A stretch of DNA of 64,000 bases from Myxococcales bacterium. Lineage in GTDB: Bacteria; Myxococcota_A; Polyangia; Polyangiales; Houyiibacteriaceae. The stretch spans positions 186,001 to 250,000 of the forward strand of contig JAOTVB010000002.1 in assembly GCA_029863605.1 (NCBI GenBank), written 5' to 3'. The translations under genes were made by a program, and so were the position numbers. The stretch's first letter is position 1, and every line of letters begins with the position of its first letter. Below, one piece after another: positions 27,148-35,583 of the stretch. A model generated the notes under the pieces. That model saw nothing but the letters and a program-made list of their open reading frames with translations. It was not told the origin of the DNA and did not search any database.

Positions 27148-27764
27148 TGCCCGGGGGAGCGGATATCACGAACGCAACCAAAACGCACGAGCCCGATCGG
27201 GGGAGGCCTTCGGCCAGTGAGTCTTCGATTCACGGTATCCTCTTTTGCCCCTTTTGCAGGGAAGCCTTCGAAGGGATGGACGAATGCCCGGCACACGACC
27301 TGACCTTGGTTTCAGTCGATAGGCTGCCTCGTCCGGTAGGCCGCGGTTCAGGCGGTGTTTCCTTCTTCGCGGACCCTCGCCACGGACGCGGTGGCGTCCT
27401 GGTTGGTGCGTCGCTGGTGATCTTGGGTTTCATGCTTCCACTCGTCGAATCGCGGGGCTTCATAGCTTCTGCGTTGGGAGTGGCGATCGATGGCGCCGCC
27501 AATCTTTGGCTGACGCCCGGTGCGGCGATCGCTCAGCTCTGGATTCTGTGGTCGCGACGCACGAGGGCCCCTATGCGTGCCGCGCGCGTTGCAATCTTCG
27601 GGTTGGCCGTCGGGGGAGGGCTTCCGCTTCTCTACACGACACGCCGTATCGCGACGATGGCCGCTGCCCACGCCGCCGACGCCCACTGGCTGGCCGGGCT
27701 CTGGATCATGGCCGCCGGTCTCTCCTTGGCTGGCCTTTCCAGTTATCGCCTCGGTGCGCGATGA
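27147..27764 (+). CDS. Zinc-ribbon membrane protein
   Basis: 205 aa, TTG start because no other in-frame start precedes the conserved part. An N-terminal zinc-ribbon-like motif (CPFCREAFEGMDECPAHD) is followed by about four hydrophobic helices (VLVGASLVILGFMLPLV, AAIAQLWILW region, AIFGLAVGGGLPLL, LAGLWIMAAGLSLAGL). Inner-membrane protein with a small cytoplasmic metal-binding head. Function unknown. Convergent with the response regulator 20 bp downstream. Confidence 0.6.
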   Translation: MPGGADITNATKTHEPDRGRPSASESSIHGILFCPFCREAFEGMDECPAHDLTLVSVDRLPRPVGRGSGGVSFFADPRHGRGGVLVGASLVILGFMLPLVESRGFIASALGVAIDGAANLWLTPGAAIAQLWILWSRRTRAPMRAARVAIFGLAVGGGLPLLYTTRRIATMAAAHAADAHWLAGLWIMAAGLSLAGLSSYRLGAR

Positions 27765-27784
27765 TGGCGTCCCATCGGTCTACG

Positions 27785-28762
27785 CTAGGCGGCACCAGGC
27801 AAGGTGGGCCGGAATATATAGCCTTGCTGCTGCACGACGCAGACCCGGTTCGGTCCCGCGACCCTTGCCCGTGTGACGGCGATGCTCGCGGCGTCCAACA
27901 ATTCGCTGTGCGAGCGCACATTCGCGCTCGGATACAGGCCGACTCCGATCGAAATCTGCAAACTCGTGTTTGCGCCAGCCACATCGAATGGCTTGAAGGC
28001 TACTTCCGCGACGATGCGGTCGGTAAGAGTCAGTGCGCGCGCTGGGCTCGTATTACGCATCAAGAGACCAAAATCTGCCGTACGGAACTGCGCCACGATG
28101 TCCGTCTCGCGAACAGTGCGCTGAAGCCGTTCCGATATCCTGTTTAGAAGCTCGTTCGCGGAATCAGGGCCTCGCTCTTCGGCAAGCCTCCGGAAGTCGT
28201 CGATCGCGATGATGCAGCACGCCATCGGTTCCAGATTACGCTGCGCATCCTCGAAGCCCCGTTCTAGGCTATCGTGAAAGTAGCGATGGTCGGGCAGAGC
28301 CTGAAACTCGCGCAGAGACGGATAGCGGAGCTTGCTCCGAGCGACCTGCACGTCGTCGTGGGTACGCTTGACGCGCAGCATGTTCTGGACCCGCGCCACG
28401 AGCTCGGCATCGTCGATTGGTTTCGCGATGTAGTCGTCGGCCCCGGTCCGAAGAACTTGCGCCGACCCACTGAGCTCATCATGCGTCGTCAACAGCATGA
28501 CCGGCACGAATCGATCGTCGGTGATGGTCTTCACCACACGACATGCGGCGACCCCGCCAAGTCCCGGCATTCCGACGTCGAGAATGACCAGGTCCACGGG
28601 GCGCGCACGAACTGCATCGACCGCCTTCTGACCACCATGGGCCCGCACGACCTCCAACCCACGCGCTCGAAGCAAGTCCGCGATGTGGTCGCATGTTGCT
28701 CGATCGTCGTCCGCAACGACCACTACCGCCTTCGGAAATGGCAGCGCATCCACCACGTCCAT
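27785..28762 (-). CDS. Response regulator with degenerate GGDEF domain
   Basis: 325 aa. Receiver domain (residues about 10-130) with acidic pocket VVADDD, phospho-acceptor D62 (LVILDVGMPG) and K114 (IAKPID). A C-terminal domain follows the GGDEF fold (CCIIAIDDFRRLAEERG, LNRISERLQRTVRETDIVAQF) but the signature loop is RTADF (227-231) instead of GGDEF. Diguanylate cyclase activity is therefore not expected; it may sense or bind nucleotide or act by protein contact. Divergent from rpoN by 106 bp. Confidence 0.8.
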   Translation of the reverse strand: MDVVDALPFPKAVVVVADDDRATCDHIADLLRARGLEVVRAHGGQKAVDAVRARPVDLVILDVGMPGLGGVAACRVVKTITDDRFVPVMLLTTHDELSGSAQVLRTGADDYIAKPIDDAELVARVQNMLRVKRTHDDVQVARSKLRYPSLREFQALPDHRYFHDSLERGFEDAQRNLEPMACCIIAIDDFRRLAEERGPDSANELLNRISERLQRTVRETDIVAQFRTADFGLLMRNTSPARALTLTDRIVAEVAFKPFDVAGANTSLQISIGVGLYPSANVRSHSELLDAASIAVTRARVAGPNRVCVVQQQGYIFRPTLPGAA

Positions 28763-28820
28763 AGGGTAGCGGACCCACAGGCTGCCCGCGAGCCTCTTCG
28801 TCGAGTTTCCCCCCGACCCT

Positions 28821-28830
28821 TAGACGTCTA
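28821..28830. promoter_or_regulatory. 10-bp perfect palindrome upstream of rpoN
   Basis: TAGACGTCTA, followed closely by an AT-richer stretch, in the 106-bp region between the divergent response-regulator and rpoN genes. Position fits an operator or promoter element; a single short palindrome can occur by chance. Confidence 0.25.
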
Positions 28831-28868
28831 TACTGACAACCGACGATCCGCAAGAACGCAGGACCTGG

Positions 28869-30287
28869 ATGGAGCTCAAACAGCAACTCAAACTATCGCA
28901 GCAGCTGATCATGACGCCGCAATTGCAGCAGGCGATCAAGCTGCTGCAGATGTCGAGGATGGAGCTCAGCGAGCTCGTGCAAGAGGAGTTGCTCGAAAAT
29001 CCGATGCTGGAAGAGGGTGCCGAAGCGCGCGATTCTCGAAGCTCGCCTGCCGAAGAGGCGGAATCGGTACCGCTCAATCCAGGCGAGGCGAAAAAGGACG
29101 AGATCGACTGGGAGCGCTACATCGAGAACTACACCCAGCAGGCGCCCATGCCCTCGGTTCGTCGCAACGACGACGACATGCCCGGACTCGAGTCGACCCT
29201 GTCGACCGTCGAAGATCTGACCGACTATCTCGGGTGGCAACTCCGAATGGGCGAGTTCATGGAGGACGAGCGGCGCTTTGCCGCGCTTGTCATCGGCAAC
29301 CTGGACGACAACGGCTACCTCAGGGTCGACGGCATGGATCCGAGCGAGGTCGTTCCCCGTTTGTCGGCAGAGGCAGGGTTGAACGCGGAGGACGCCGAAG
29401 AGGTCCTCGGGATGATCCAGCAGTTCGATCCGGTGGGCGTGGCGGCCAGGTCGCTCGAGGAATGTCTCACGATCCAAGCCAAGCAGTTCGGGATGGACGA
29501 CTTGGTCCTCAAAGTAATAGGCAATCATTTAACCGATCTTGAAAAGCGGCATTATCCAGCGATAGCCAAAGCGCTCGGTTGTCCGCTCGAGGAGGTGTAT
29601 GATGTGGCGCAGATCATCGCAGAGCTGGAGCCACGCCCGGCGCGTCGCTTTCAGACCGAAGAGCCGCGCTACATCGTTCCGGACGTATACGTTCACCGCG
29701 TAGGTGACGAATACTATGTCGTCGCCAATGACGATGGGATGCCCAAGCTCAAAATCAGCGGCTTTTATCGATCGGCCATGGCCGACAACCCGAAAGCCAA
29801 AGAATACATTCAGGACAAGCTCCGGAGCGCCCAATGGCTAATTCGAAGCATCGATCAGCGGCGCAAGACTATCGTTCGGGTGACCGAATGTATAGTCGAG
29901 AAGCAACGCGACTTCTTCGACAAGGGCATCGAGTATCTCAAGCCGATGATCTTGCGCGATATTGCCGAGGCGGTCGGGATGCACGAGAGCACAATCTCTC
30001 GGGTGACCAGCAACAAGTACGTCCATACGCCGAGGGGCACATTCGAGCTGAAGTACTTTTTCAACAGCGCTATAAGGCGCGATCATCAAACCGATATCGC
30101 GTCGGAGAGTGTGAAACAGGCCATCAAGAACATCATCGGGGGCGAGGACGAGAGAGCCCCATTGTCAGATCAACGAATCGTTGAAATACTTGCTCAAGAC
30201 GACATCAAGATCGCTCGTCGGACGGTCGCAAAGTACCGCGACATACTCGGTATATTGAGCTCTTCGAAACGCAAGAAATACTTTTAG
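28869..30287 (+). CDS. rpoN: RNA polymerase sigma-54 factor
   Basis: 472 aa, complete. Region I is the glutamine-rich activator-contact segment (KQQLKLSQQLIMTPQLQQAIKL), region II is acidic, and region III contains the core-binding and helix-turn-helix parts (MHESTISRVTSNKYV). The RpoN box near the C-terminus reads ARRTVAKYRDILGI. It recognises -24/-12 promoters and needs AAA+ activators. It heads a cluster with hpf, ptsN, hprK, rapZ, ptsH and ptsI on the same strand, 14 bp before hpf. Confidence 0.97.
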   Translation: MELKQQLKLSQQLIMTPQLQQAIKLLQMSRMELSELVQEELLENPMLEEGAEARDSRSSPAEEAESVPLNPGEAKKDEIDWERYIENYTQQAPMPSVRRNDDDMPGLESTLSTVEDLTDYLGWQLRMGEFMEDERRFAALVIGNLDDNGYLRVDGMDPSEVVPRLSAEAGLNAEDAEEVLGMIQQFDPVGVAARSLEECLTIQAKQFGMDDLVLKVIGNHLTDLEKRHYPAIAKALGCPLEEVYDVAQIIAELEPRPARRFQTEEPRYIVPDVYVHRVGDEYYVVANDDGMPKLKISGFYRSAMADNPKAKEYIQDKLRSAQWLIRSIDQRRKTIVRVTECIVEKQRDFFDKGIEYLKPMILRDIAEAVGMHESTISRVTSNKYVHTPRGTFELKYFFNSAIRRDHQTDIASESVKQAIKNIIGGEDERAPLSDQRIVEILAQDDIKIARRTVAKYRDILGILSSSKRKKYF

Positions 30288-30301
30288 ACGATGGAGGTTC
30301 G

Positions 30302-30628
30302 ATGCGTATCAGCTACTCATTTCGCAACATGGAGTCCTCGGACGGAGTCAAAAACTACGCATCGGAGAAAATTGCAAAGATCCAGAAGTACATAAGAGCC
30401 CCGCTTCACGCTGAGGTGACCTTCTCGATGGAGCGACACCTTCATCGGGTCGACCTGACGCTGACCGGAGACGGCCATCAGTACGCCAGCCACGGCAACT
30501 CTGAAGACATGTACGCCACGATCGACCTCGTCATCGACAAGATCGACCGACAGGTTCGTGACATGAAGGCGACCGAGACCCATCGCAGAAGGCATAGTGG
30601 AGAGTCCTTGCGCCACACCAAGGACTGA
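30302..30628 (+). CDS. hpf: Ribosome hibernation promoting factor (short HPF/RaiA)
   Basis: 108 aa, the short form with only the dsRBD-like ribosome-binding domain. Typical features are the N-terminal ISYSFRNMESSDGVKNYASEKIAKIQKY segment and the ...DMYATIDLVIDKIDRQVRDMK helix. It binds the 30S subunit in stationary phase and, in short-form organisms, promotes dimerisation or inactivation of ribosomes. The position after rpoN is the classical one. A GGAGG ribosome-binding site precedes the ATG. Confidence 0.93.
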   Translation: MRISYSFRNMESSDGVKNYASEKIAKIQKYIRAPLHAEVTFSMERHLHRVDLTLTGDGHQYASHGNSEDMYATIDLVIDKIDRQVRDMKATETHRRRHSGESLRHTKD

Positions 30629-30672
30629 CCCGCGTTGCGTCCCGCTAGCGGGTGCGGTATCGCCTGCCCTCG

Positions 30673-31119
30673 ATGTTGGCCGAACTGCTTCATCCCGAGC
30701 GCGTGAACATTGCCCTCGAGGCGACCGACAAAGAGGCTGCGGTGCGAGCCCTTGCCGCTTTGCTCGTCAGGCCCGAGAGCGAGGCGAACGAAGAGAGCGT
30801 ACATGACGTGTTGATGGAGCGGGAGCGGCTCGCGAGCACCGGGGTCGGAAGTGGTGTCGCGATTCCCCATGGCCGCTTCGACGGCGTGGTCGAGCTTCGA
30901 GCAGCAGTAGCGGTTTGTGCGGACGGAGTGGACTTCGACGCGGTGGACGGTCTGCCCGTGAAGATTCTGGTCGCCATCGTCGGGCCGCGCTCGATGCCAC
31001 AAAAACATCTAGCCGCCTTGGCTGGGGTGTCCCGTGTGCTCCGTAATAGCGCGGTGCGCGACGCGCTGATCGCTGCCGACGACAACGCGGAGGCATACCA
31101 CCTACTCGTCGAGTCCTGA
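30673..31119 (+). CDS. ptsN: PTS IIA-Ntr regulatory protein
   Basis: 148 aa from ATG 30673 (a GTG at 30652 is possible). Mannitol/fructose-class EIIA fold with phospho-acceptor H66 in GVAIPHGRFD. No EIIB or EIIC is fused or nearby, which marks this as the regulatory nitrogen-PTS component rather than a sugar transporter part. Phosphorylated via EI and HPr encoded just downstream; in other bacteria it controls K+ transport, nitrogen and stress functions. Confidence 0.92.
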   Translation: MLAELLHPERVNIALEATDKEAAVRALAALLVRPESEANEESVHDVLMERERLASTGVGSGVAIPHGRFDGVVELRAAVAVCADGVDFDAVDGLPVKILVAIVGPRSMPQKHLAALAGVSRVLRNSAVRDALIAADDNAEAYHLLVES

Positions 31120-31150
31120 CACCGACGGGCCACTCGCGTATGATGCTTGG

Positions 31151-32155
31151 ATGACTCAACCTTTCTCTCCGCGACGCGCCGGCGACCTAGCCAGCATGCG
31201 TGTCGAGCGTGGTATCACGGTCGCGCACATGCTTGGCGAGCCGCGGCTGAGCGCGATGATGAAGATCGTCGCGGGAGCCGAAGGGGTGAATCGCGTGCTC
31301 GATCACCCTCGCGTCCAGAAGCCCGGTCTCGCACTTGTCGGTCATACGCACGGAGTCGTTCCTACGCGTGTTCAGATCTTGGGGGAGACCGAGATCACCT
31401 ATCTCGAGGGATTGTCGTCGGACGACCAACTGCGCCGCGCGAGTGGGCTGTTCAAGCTTGGCCTCTCGCTGGTCGTCGTGACCCGCGGAGTTGAACCCCC
31501 CGCAGCACTCTTGCAAGCCGCGCAGGAGACAGCCACCCCGCTCGTCGTCGCACAATGGCGGTCGAGCCGCACGATTCAGGCCATCCACTCGGTTTTGGAC
31601 GCGCTACTCGCACCCTCCGAAACTCGTCATGGCGTGTTGATGGATGTTCACGGCATCGGCACCCTGCTGTTGGGACCTAGCGGGATCGGAAAGAGCGAAT
31701 GCGCACTCTTTCTGGTCGAGCGAGGCCATCGATTGGTGGCGGACGATCAGGTGCTCCTGTCCTTGCTGCCTTCCGAGCAGATCGTTGGACGCGCGCCTCC
31801 TTTGCTGCGCAATCATCTCGAGCTGCGCGGAATCGGCATCATCAATGTTCGCGACTTGTTCGGGGCGAACGCGGTGCGTCTCGAAAAGACCATCCAACTC
31901 GTCGTCGAGCTCTGCCCTTGGGACTCGGAAGAGCCATTCGAACGCTTGGGGTTGGACGATTCCACGCTAGAGATCCTCGGGATGTCGATTCCAATGCTGC
32001 GGATCCCCGTTCGTCCGGGTCGCAACATGGCAGTCATCCTCGAAGTCGCGGCGCGCAATTACATCCTCAAGGCTGCGGGGCAGCATGGCGCGCAGAAGTT
32101 CATACAAACGCTGATGGGGGAGATCGAGGACACGGAGACCGGACAGGAGCCATGA
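31151..32155 (+). CDS. hprK: HPr kinase/phosphorylase
   Basis: 334 aa, full length, with the N-terminal MurF-like domain (VAHMLGEPRLSAMMKIVAG) and the C-terminal kinase domain. H160 in HGVLMDVHGIG, Walker A GPSGIGKS (175-182) and the HprK signature LELRGIGIINVRDLFG are all intact. It phosphorylates and dephosphorylates the regulatory serine of HPr. The substrate gene lies 0.9 kb downstream. Its stop overlaps the rapZ start (ATGA). Confidence 0.95.
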   Translation: MTQPFSPRRAGDLASMRVERGITVAHMLGEPRLSAMMKIVAGAEGVNRVLDHPRVQKPGLALVGHTHGVVPTRVQILGETEITYLEGLSSDDQLRRASGLFKLGLSLVVVTRGVEPPAALLQAAQETATPLVVAQWRSSRTIQAIHSVLDALLAPSETRHGVLMDVHGIGTLLLGPSGIGKSECALFLVERGHRLVADDQVLLSLLPSEQIVGRAPPLLRNHLELRGIGIINVRDLFGANAVRLEKTIQLVVELCPWDSEEPFERLGLDDSTLEILGMSIPMLRIPVRPGRNMAVILEVAARNYILKAAGQHGAQKFIQTLMGEIEDTETGQEP

Positions 32156-33021
32156 CCGAGCAACTCCGCATCGTGGTCGTGACTGGGCTCTCGGGGGCGG
32201 GTCGAAGCACGGCGCTCAGGGTGTTGGAAGATGCCGGTCTCTTCTGTGTAGACAATCTTCCGCCGATGCTTGCGCCGGAGCTCCTCGCGCTCATCGGTCG
32301 CGACGAAAAGCTCGACCGGGTCGGGCTCGGTATCGACGTTCGAACCGGGGCATTCTTGAGTGGTGCCGAAGAGACGCTCCGAGCGCTCGAAGCCTCCGGC
32401 CACCGCGTAGAGGTAGTCTTCCTCGACTGCTCCGACGAAGTCTTAGTGCGTCGCTTCAGCGAGACACGGCGCCCGCATGCGTTGGCTCGCGACGGCGATT
32501 TGCAGGCCGCGATCAGCACCGAACGACAACGACTTGCGGGTCTTCGCGACCGCGCCGACGTCGTGATCGACACGACCGGACTGAGCGTTCACGACCTCAG
32601 GCGCCGCCTGATCGAGTACATCGGTCGCGATCTCAGCCGTGCATCGATGGTGATCCGACTGGTTTCTTTTGGTTTCAAGTACGGCATTCCCACGCACGCG
32701 GACTTGGTCTTCGACCTTCGCTTTCTGCCCAATCCCCACTTCGTCGACGCCCTTCGACCACAAACGGGCATGGATCCAGAAGTGGCTTCGTACGTGCTCG
32801 AGGCGCCCGAAACGCATGAGCTTCTGTTGCATTTGGGACCATTGCTCGACTACGTGCTGCCCCGGTACGCCCAAGAAGGGAAGGCGTACTTGACGATTGC
32901 ACTCGGATGCACGGGCGGGCGGCATCGGTCGGTTGCGTTGGCCGAGGAGCTCGGTCGTCGGTTGAAGAACGAGCACGAAGTAGTGGTTTCGCATCGCGAC
33001 GTGGAGCGAGCCGGCTCGTGA
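32152..33021 (+). CDS. rapZ: RapZ/YvcJ-family nucleotide-binding protein
   Basis: 289 aa. P-loop GLSGAGRS (12-19, with Arg in place of the usual Lys), CVDNLPPML, HTxFLDCSDEVLVRRFSETRRPHAL, and a conserved C-terminal domain ending IALGCTGGRHRSVALAEEL. In enterobacteria RapZ delivers the sRNA GlmZ to RNase E; in others it links cell-wall precursor levels to metabolism. The start overlaps hprK and the end overlaps ptsH by 4 nt each, so the genes are translationally coupled. Confidence 0.93.
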   Translation: MTEQLRIVVVTGLSGAGRSTALRVLEDAGLFCVDNLPPMLAPELLALIGRDEKLDRVGLGIDVRTGAFLSGAEETLRALEASGHRVEVVFLDCSDEVLVRRFSETRRPHALARDGDLQAAISTERQRLAGLRDRADVVIDTTGLSVHDLRRRLIEYIGRDLSRASMVIRLVSFGFKYGIPTHADLVFDLRFLPNPHFVDALRPQTGMDPEVASYVLEAPETHELLLHLGPLLDYVLPRYAQEGKAYLTIALGCTGGRHRSVALAEELGRRLKNEHEVVVSHRDVERAGS

Positions 33022-33296
33022 CGGATCCCTTCGTCGCAACGGTCGAGGTTCCAAACCGACTTGGGCTCCACGCACGGGCTGCGGCGAAGCTGGTCCACGT
33101 CGCCAACCGCTACGAGGCCGAGATCCAAGTGAGCAAAGACGAGCAAGTCGCGGATGCCAAGAGCATCATGGGAGTTCTCCTGTTGTGCGGCCAGCGGGGC
33201 GCAAGGCTGACCATTCGGGCGATCGGGGTCGATGCCGAGGCCGCGCTCGAGGCGCTTTGTGACCTCGTGACCAGCGGGTTCGGAGAGACGCAATGA
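33018..33296 (+). CDS. ptsH: Phosphocarrier protein HPr
   Basis: 92 aa from GTG 33018, fixed by the 4-nt overlap with rapZ. Active-site H18 lies in RLGLHARAA, and the HprK target serine S49 lies in AKSIMGVLLL, so both phosphorylation sites are present. It relays phosphate from EI to PtsN, and S49 phosphorylation by HprK can gate this. The stop overlaps the ptsI start. Confidence 0.95.
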   Translation: MTDPFVATVEVPNRLGLHARAAAKLVHVANRYEAEIQVSKDEQVADAKSIMGVLLLCGQRGARLTIRAIGVDAEAALEALCDLVTSGFGETQ

Positions 33297-34993
33297 CCCG
33301 CCCGGCTCGAATCAAGGGGATCGCCGCGTCGGTCGGCATCGGCGTCGGTCCAGCTCGGCTTTCGGCTCGGGAACGCCAAGGGCTCACGTACCGTCGCATC
33401 TCGCAAGACGAAATCGCGGACGAGCTGACCAGTTTCCAACGGGCTGTCACCGCGTCGCGCGAGGAAATCGAGCTCGCCAAGCAGAAGCTCACCCAACAAC
33501 ACGGGCCCGCGTATGCTCCGATTTTGGACGTCTACCTCTTGATGCATACGGATGCGCTCCTGATCGACGCGATCGTGGACGAGATTCGTGGCCACAAGAT
33601 CAATGCGCCATGGGCCCTTGGTCGCGTCGTCGAAAGACTCAAAGCACCCCTTCTCAACGATAGTTCGTCCTATTTTCGGGAACGGGCAAGGGATATCGAT
33701 CACGTCAAAGAGCACTTGCTCCGCCACCTCTCAGGGAAGGGTCGCGGTGAAAGTCTCGCGAGCCATCCTACGATTCTTGTCGCGCGCGACCTCACGCCGG
33801 CGGACGCAGTTCACATGTTGGCTCCACCTACGGTGGGCCTCGTCACCGAGATGGGGGGCGCCAACAGTCATACGGCGATCTTGGCACGGACCTTCGGTGT
33901 TCCCGCGGTAGTCGGGACCGGCCCCCTGCCAGTGTCGGTCGAGCAGGACGAAATGATCGTCGTCGACGGGTTCTCTGGCGAAGTCACGATCGGCGCGCCC
34001 CCAAAGGAGCAACGCGTCGCCGCGGCGCGCAGAGACCGCTTCGTTTCGTTTCTCAAGTCCGAACGCACCACCAATGCCGTAACCCTCGACGGCGTTTCGA
34101 TCTCGGTTGCGGCAAACATCGAGCTGCCTAGCGAAGTCCAAGCCGCGATCGAGAACGGCGCAGAGGGCGTCGGCCTCTACCGGACCGAGTTCATGTGCCT
34201 CGATCGCTCGGAACCTCCGTCGGAGGAGGAACAAGTCGAGCTTTACCGGACCGTCGCTATGGCAGTCGCGCCGAACACAGTGATCTTCCGGACGTTCGAC
34301 TGGCGGGGTGACAAACGTCTTCAATCGGATCGTGTTGGGGAACACCAGCATGATTGGCTGAAGACCCAGATTCGGGCCGTCCTTCGCGCCAGCACAGAAG
34401 GGTCGGTCGCGTTGATGTTTCCGATGGTCGCAACCCTCCAGGAGCTCGAGAACGCACGCTCGCTGGTCGACGAGTGCAGGGGTGAGCTCGACGACGACAG
34501 CGCGCGTTTGGTGTCTCTTCCGATTGGAATGATGGTCGAGGTTCCGTCCGCCGCGCTTCTAGCCGAGCAGTTCGCAGCGCACGCCGACTTTTTCGCCGTC
34601 GGAACGAATGATCTCGTGCAGTACACGCTTGGGGTCGATCGGCGTGATCATCGAGCCGCCGCCAGTCCGTTGAACCCCGCCGTTTTGCGGTTGCTGGACC
34701 AGATTATCGTCGCTGCGAGGAACACCGATACTCCCTGTTCGATGTGCGGCGACATGGCCGCCGACCCCATTGGTCTCGGGCTAGCGCTGGGGCTTGGTTA
34801 TCGAAAGGTTTCTGTGCCGGCGAGCGTGGTGCCGCTGGCACGGGCGGTCATTCGCAACGTCGATCTCGAGACCGCGACCGAGGCTGCGCGAGGGGCGCTC
34901 GACTGCGCATCATCGAAGGAGGTGCGCGACCTCGCCCTCCGTCGCTTCGGCAACGAGCTCGGCGCTCTGTGGCGGAGGCAGGGCATCGTTTAG
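33293..34993 (+). CDS. ptsI: PTS enzyme I
   Basis: 566 aa, PtsI length without an N-terminal GAF domain (so not PtsP). Phospho-accepting H193 in GGANSHTAILAR, the PEP-binding arginine segment RTEFMCLDR, FRTFDWRGDK, GTNDLVQYTLGVDR, and the catalytic cysteine in CSMCGDMAADP. It starts the phosphorelay EI to HPr to PtsN. No sugar permease is encoded nearby, so the cascade here is regulatory. Confidence 0.96.
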   Translation: MTRPARIKGIAASVGIGVGPARLSARERQGLTYRRISQDEIADELTSFQRAVTASREEIELAKQKLTQQHGPAYAPILDVYLLMHTDALLIDAIVDEIRGHKINAPWALGRVVERLKAPLLNDSSSYFRERARDIDHVKEHLLRHLSGKGRGESLASHPTILVARDLTPADAVHMLAPPTVGLVTEMGGANSHTAILARTFGVPAVVGTGPLPVSVEQDEMIVVDGFSGEVTIGAPPKEQRVAAARRDRFVSFLKSERTTNAVTLDGVSISVAANIELPSEVQAAIENGAEGVGLYRTEFMCLDRSEPPSEEEQVELYRTVAMAVAPNTVIFRTFDWRGDKRLQSDRVGEHQHDWLKTQIRAVLRASTEGSVALMFPMVATLQELENARSLVDECRGELDDDSARLVSLPIGMMVEVPSAALLAEQFAAHADFFAVGTNDLVQYTLGVDRRDHRAAASPLNPAVLRLLDQIIVAARNTDTPCSMCGDMAADPIGLGLALGLGYRKVSVPASVVPLARAVIRNVDLETATEAARGALDCASSKEVRDLALRRFGNELGALWRRQGIV

Positions 34994-34996
34994 CTG

Positions 34997-35545
34997 CTAT
35001 CTGCGCGTGGCGCTCGCGTTCACCATCTGGTCGAGCTGCGAGGCGCTCTGATAGCCCGTCGCACGCTCGAGCTCGTAGCCCTGGCTGTCGTACAAAATGT
35101 ACGTCGGAACCCTTTCGATCTTACCCAACGCGCTTCTGCCGTTTTCCACGCTGCCATAGGGATCGGCTCCAACGACGAATGGCGGGTCGAGCGCATAGGC
35201 CCACGCCTCGACGAGCTGCGTCGCCCGAGGCTCGGACGCGACTCCGATCACGAGCACCTCGGGATGTTCTTGTATAAACGGTCGAAGCGCCTTGAGGGAT
35301 GCCTGACTCACCATGTCGAAGGTTGCGAATACGAAAAGGAGTACCGGATTACCGCGGAGGTCACCGAGCTCGAGCCAGCGCCCATCCGACAGGCGAAGCC
35401 CGAGCTCCAAGCGCCCCCCTTGGGGCAGGGACGCAGGCGTCGTCGTCTCGGTGCTTTTCGATGACTCGCGCGCACAACCAATGCTCAGCGCCAGTGCAAT
35501 GCTGATCGCGCAGATGCCGTTTCTTAAGAAACTCCTGGTAACCAT
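34997..35545 (-). CDS. Thioredoxin-fold lipoprotein lacking CxxC
   Basis: 182 aa. Lipoprotein signal with lipobox SIGC, then a TlpA/AhpC-like domain (LRGNPVLLFVFATFD..., VPTYILYDSQG with the cis-proline). Where TlpA-type proteins carry WCxxC, this one reads FDMVSQAS, so no redox-active cysteines exist. It is anchored to a membrane facing the periplasm and likely has a binding or structural role. It is convergent with ptsI (3 bp gap) and divergent from the next gene. Confidence 0.7.
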   Translation of the reverse strand: MVTRSFLRNGICAISIALALSIGCARESSKSTETTTPASLPQGGRLELGLRLSDGRWLELGDLRGNPVLLFVFATFDMVSQASLKALRPFIQEHPEVLVIGVASEPRATQLVEAWAYALDPPFVVGADPYGSVENGRSALGKIERVPTYILYDSQGYELERATGYQSASQLDQMVNASATRR

Positions 35546-35583
35546 TGCAGTTGGGTCGACAATATAGCAAGAACTACAGCGAA

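Noticed and set aside
28274-29542. 422-codon plus-strand frame
   Set aside because: Arg-rich shadow spanning the response-regulator antisense strand and an off-frame part of rpoN.
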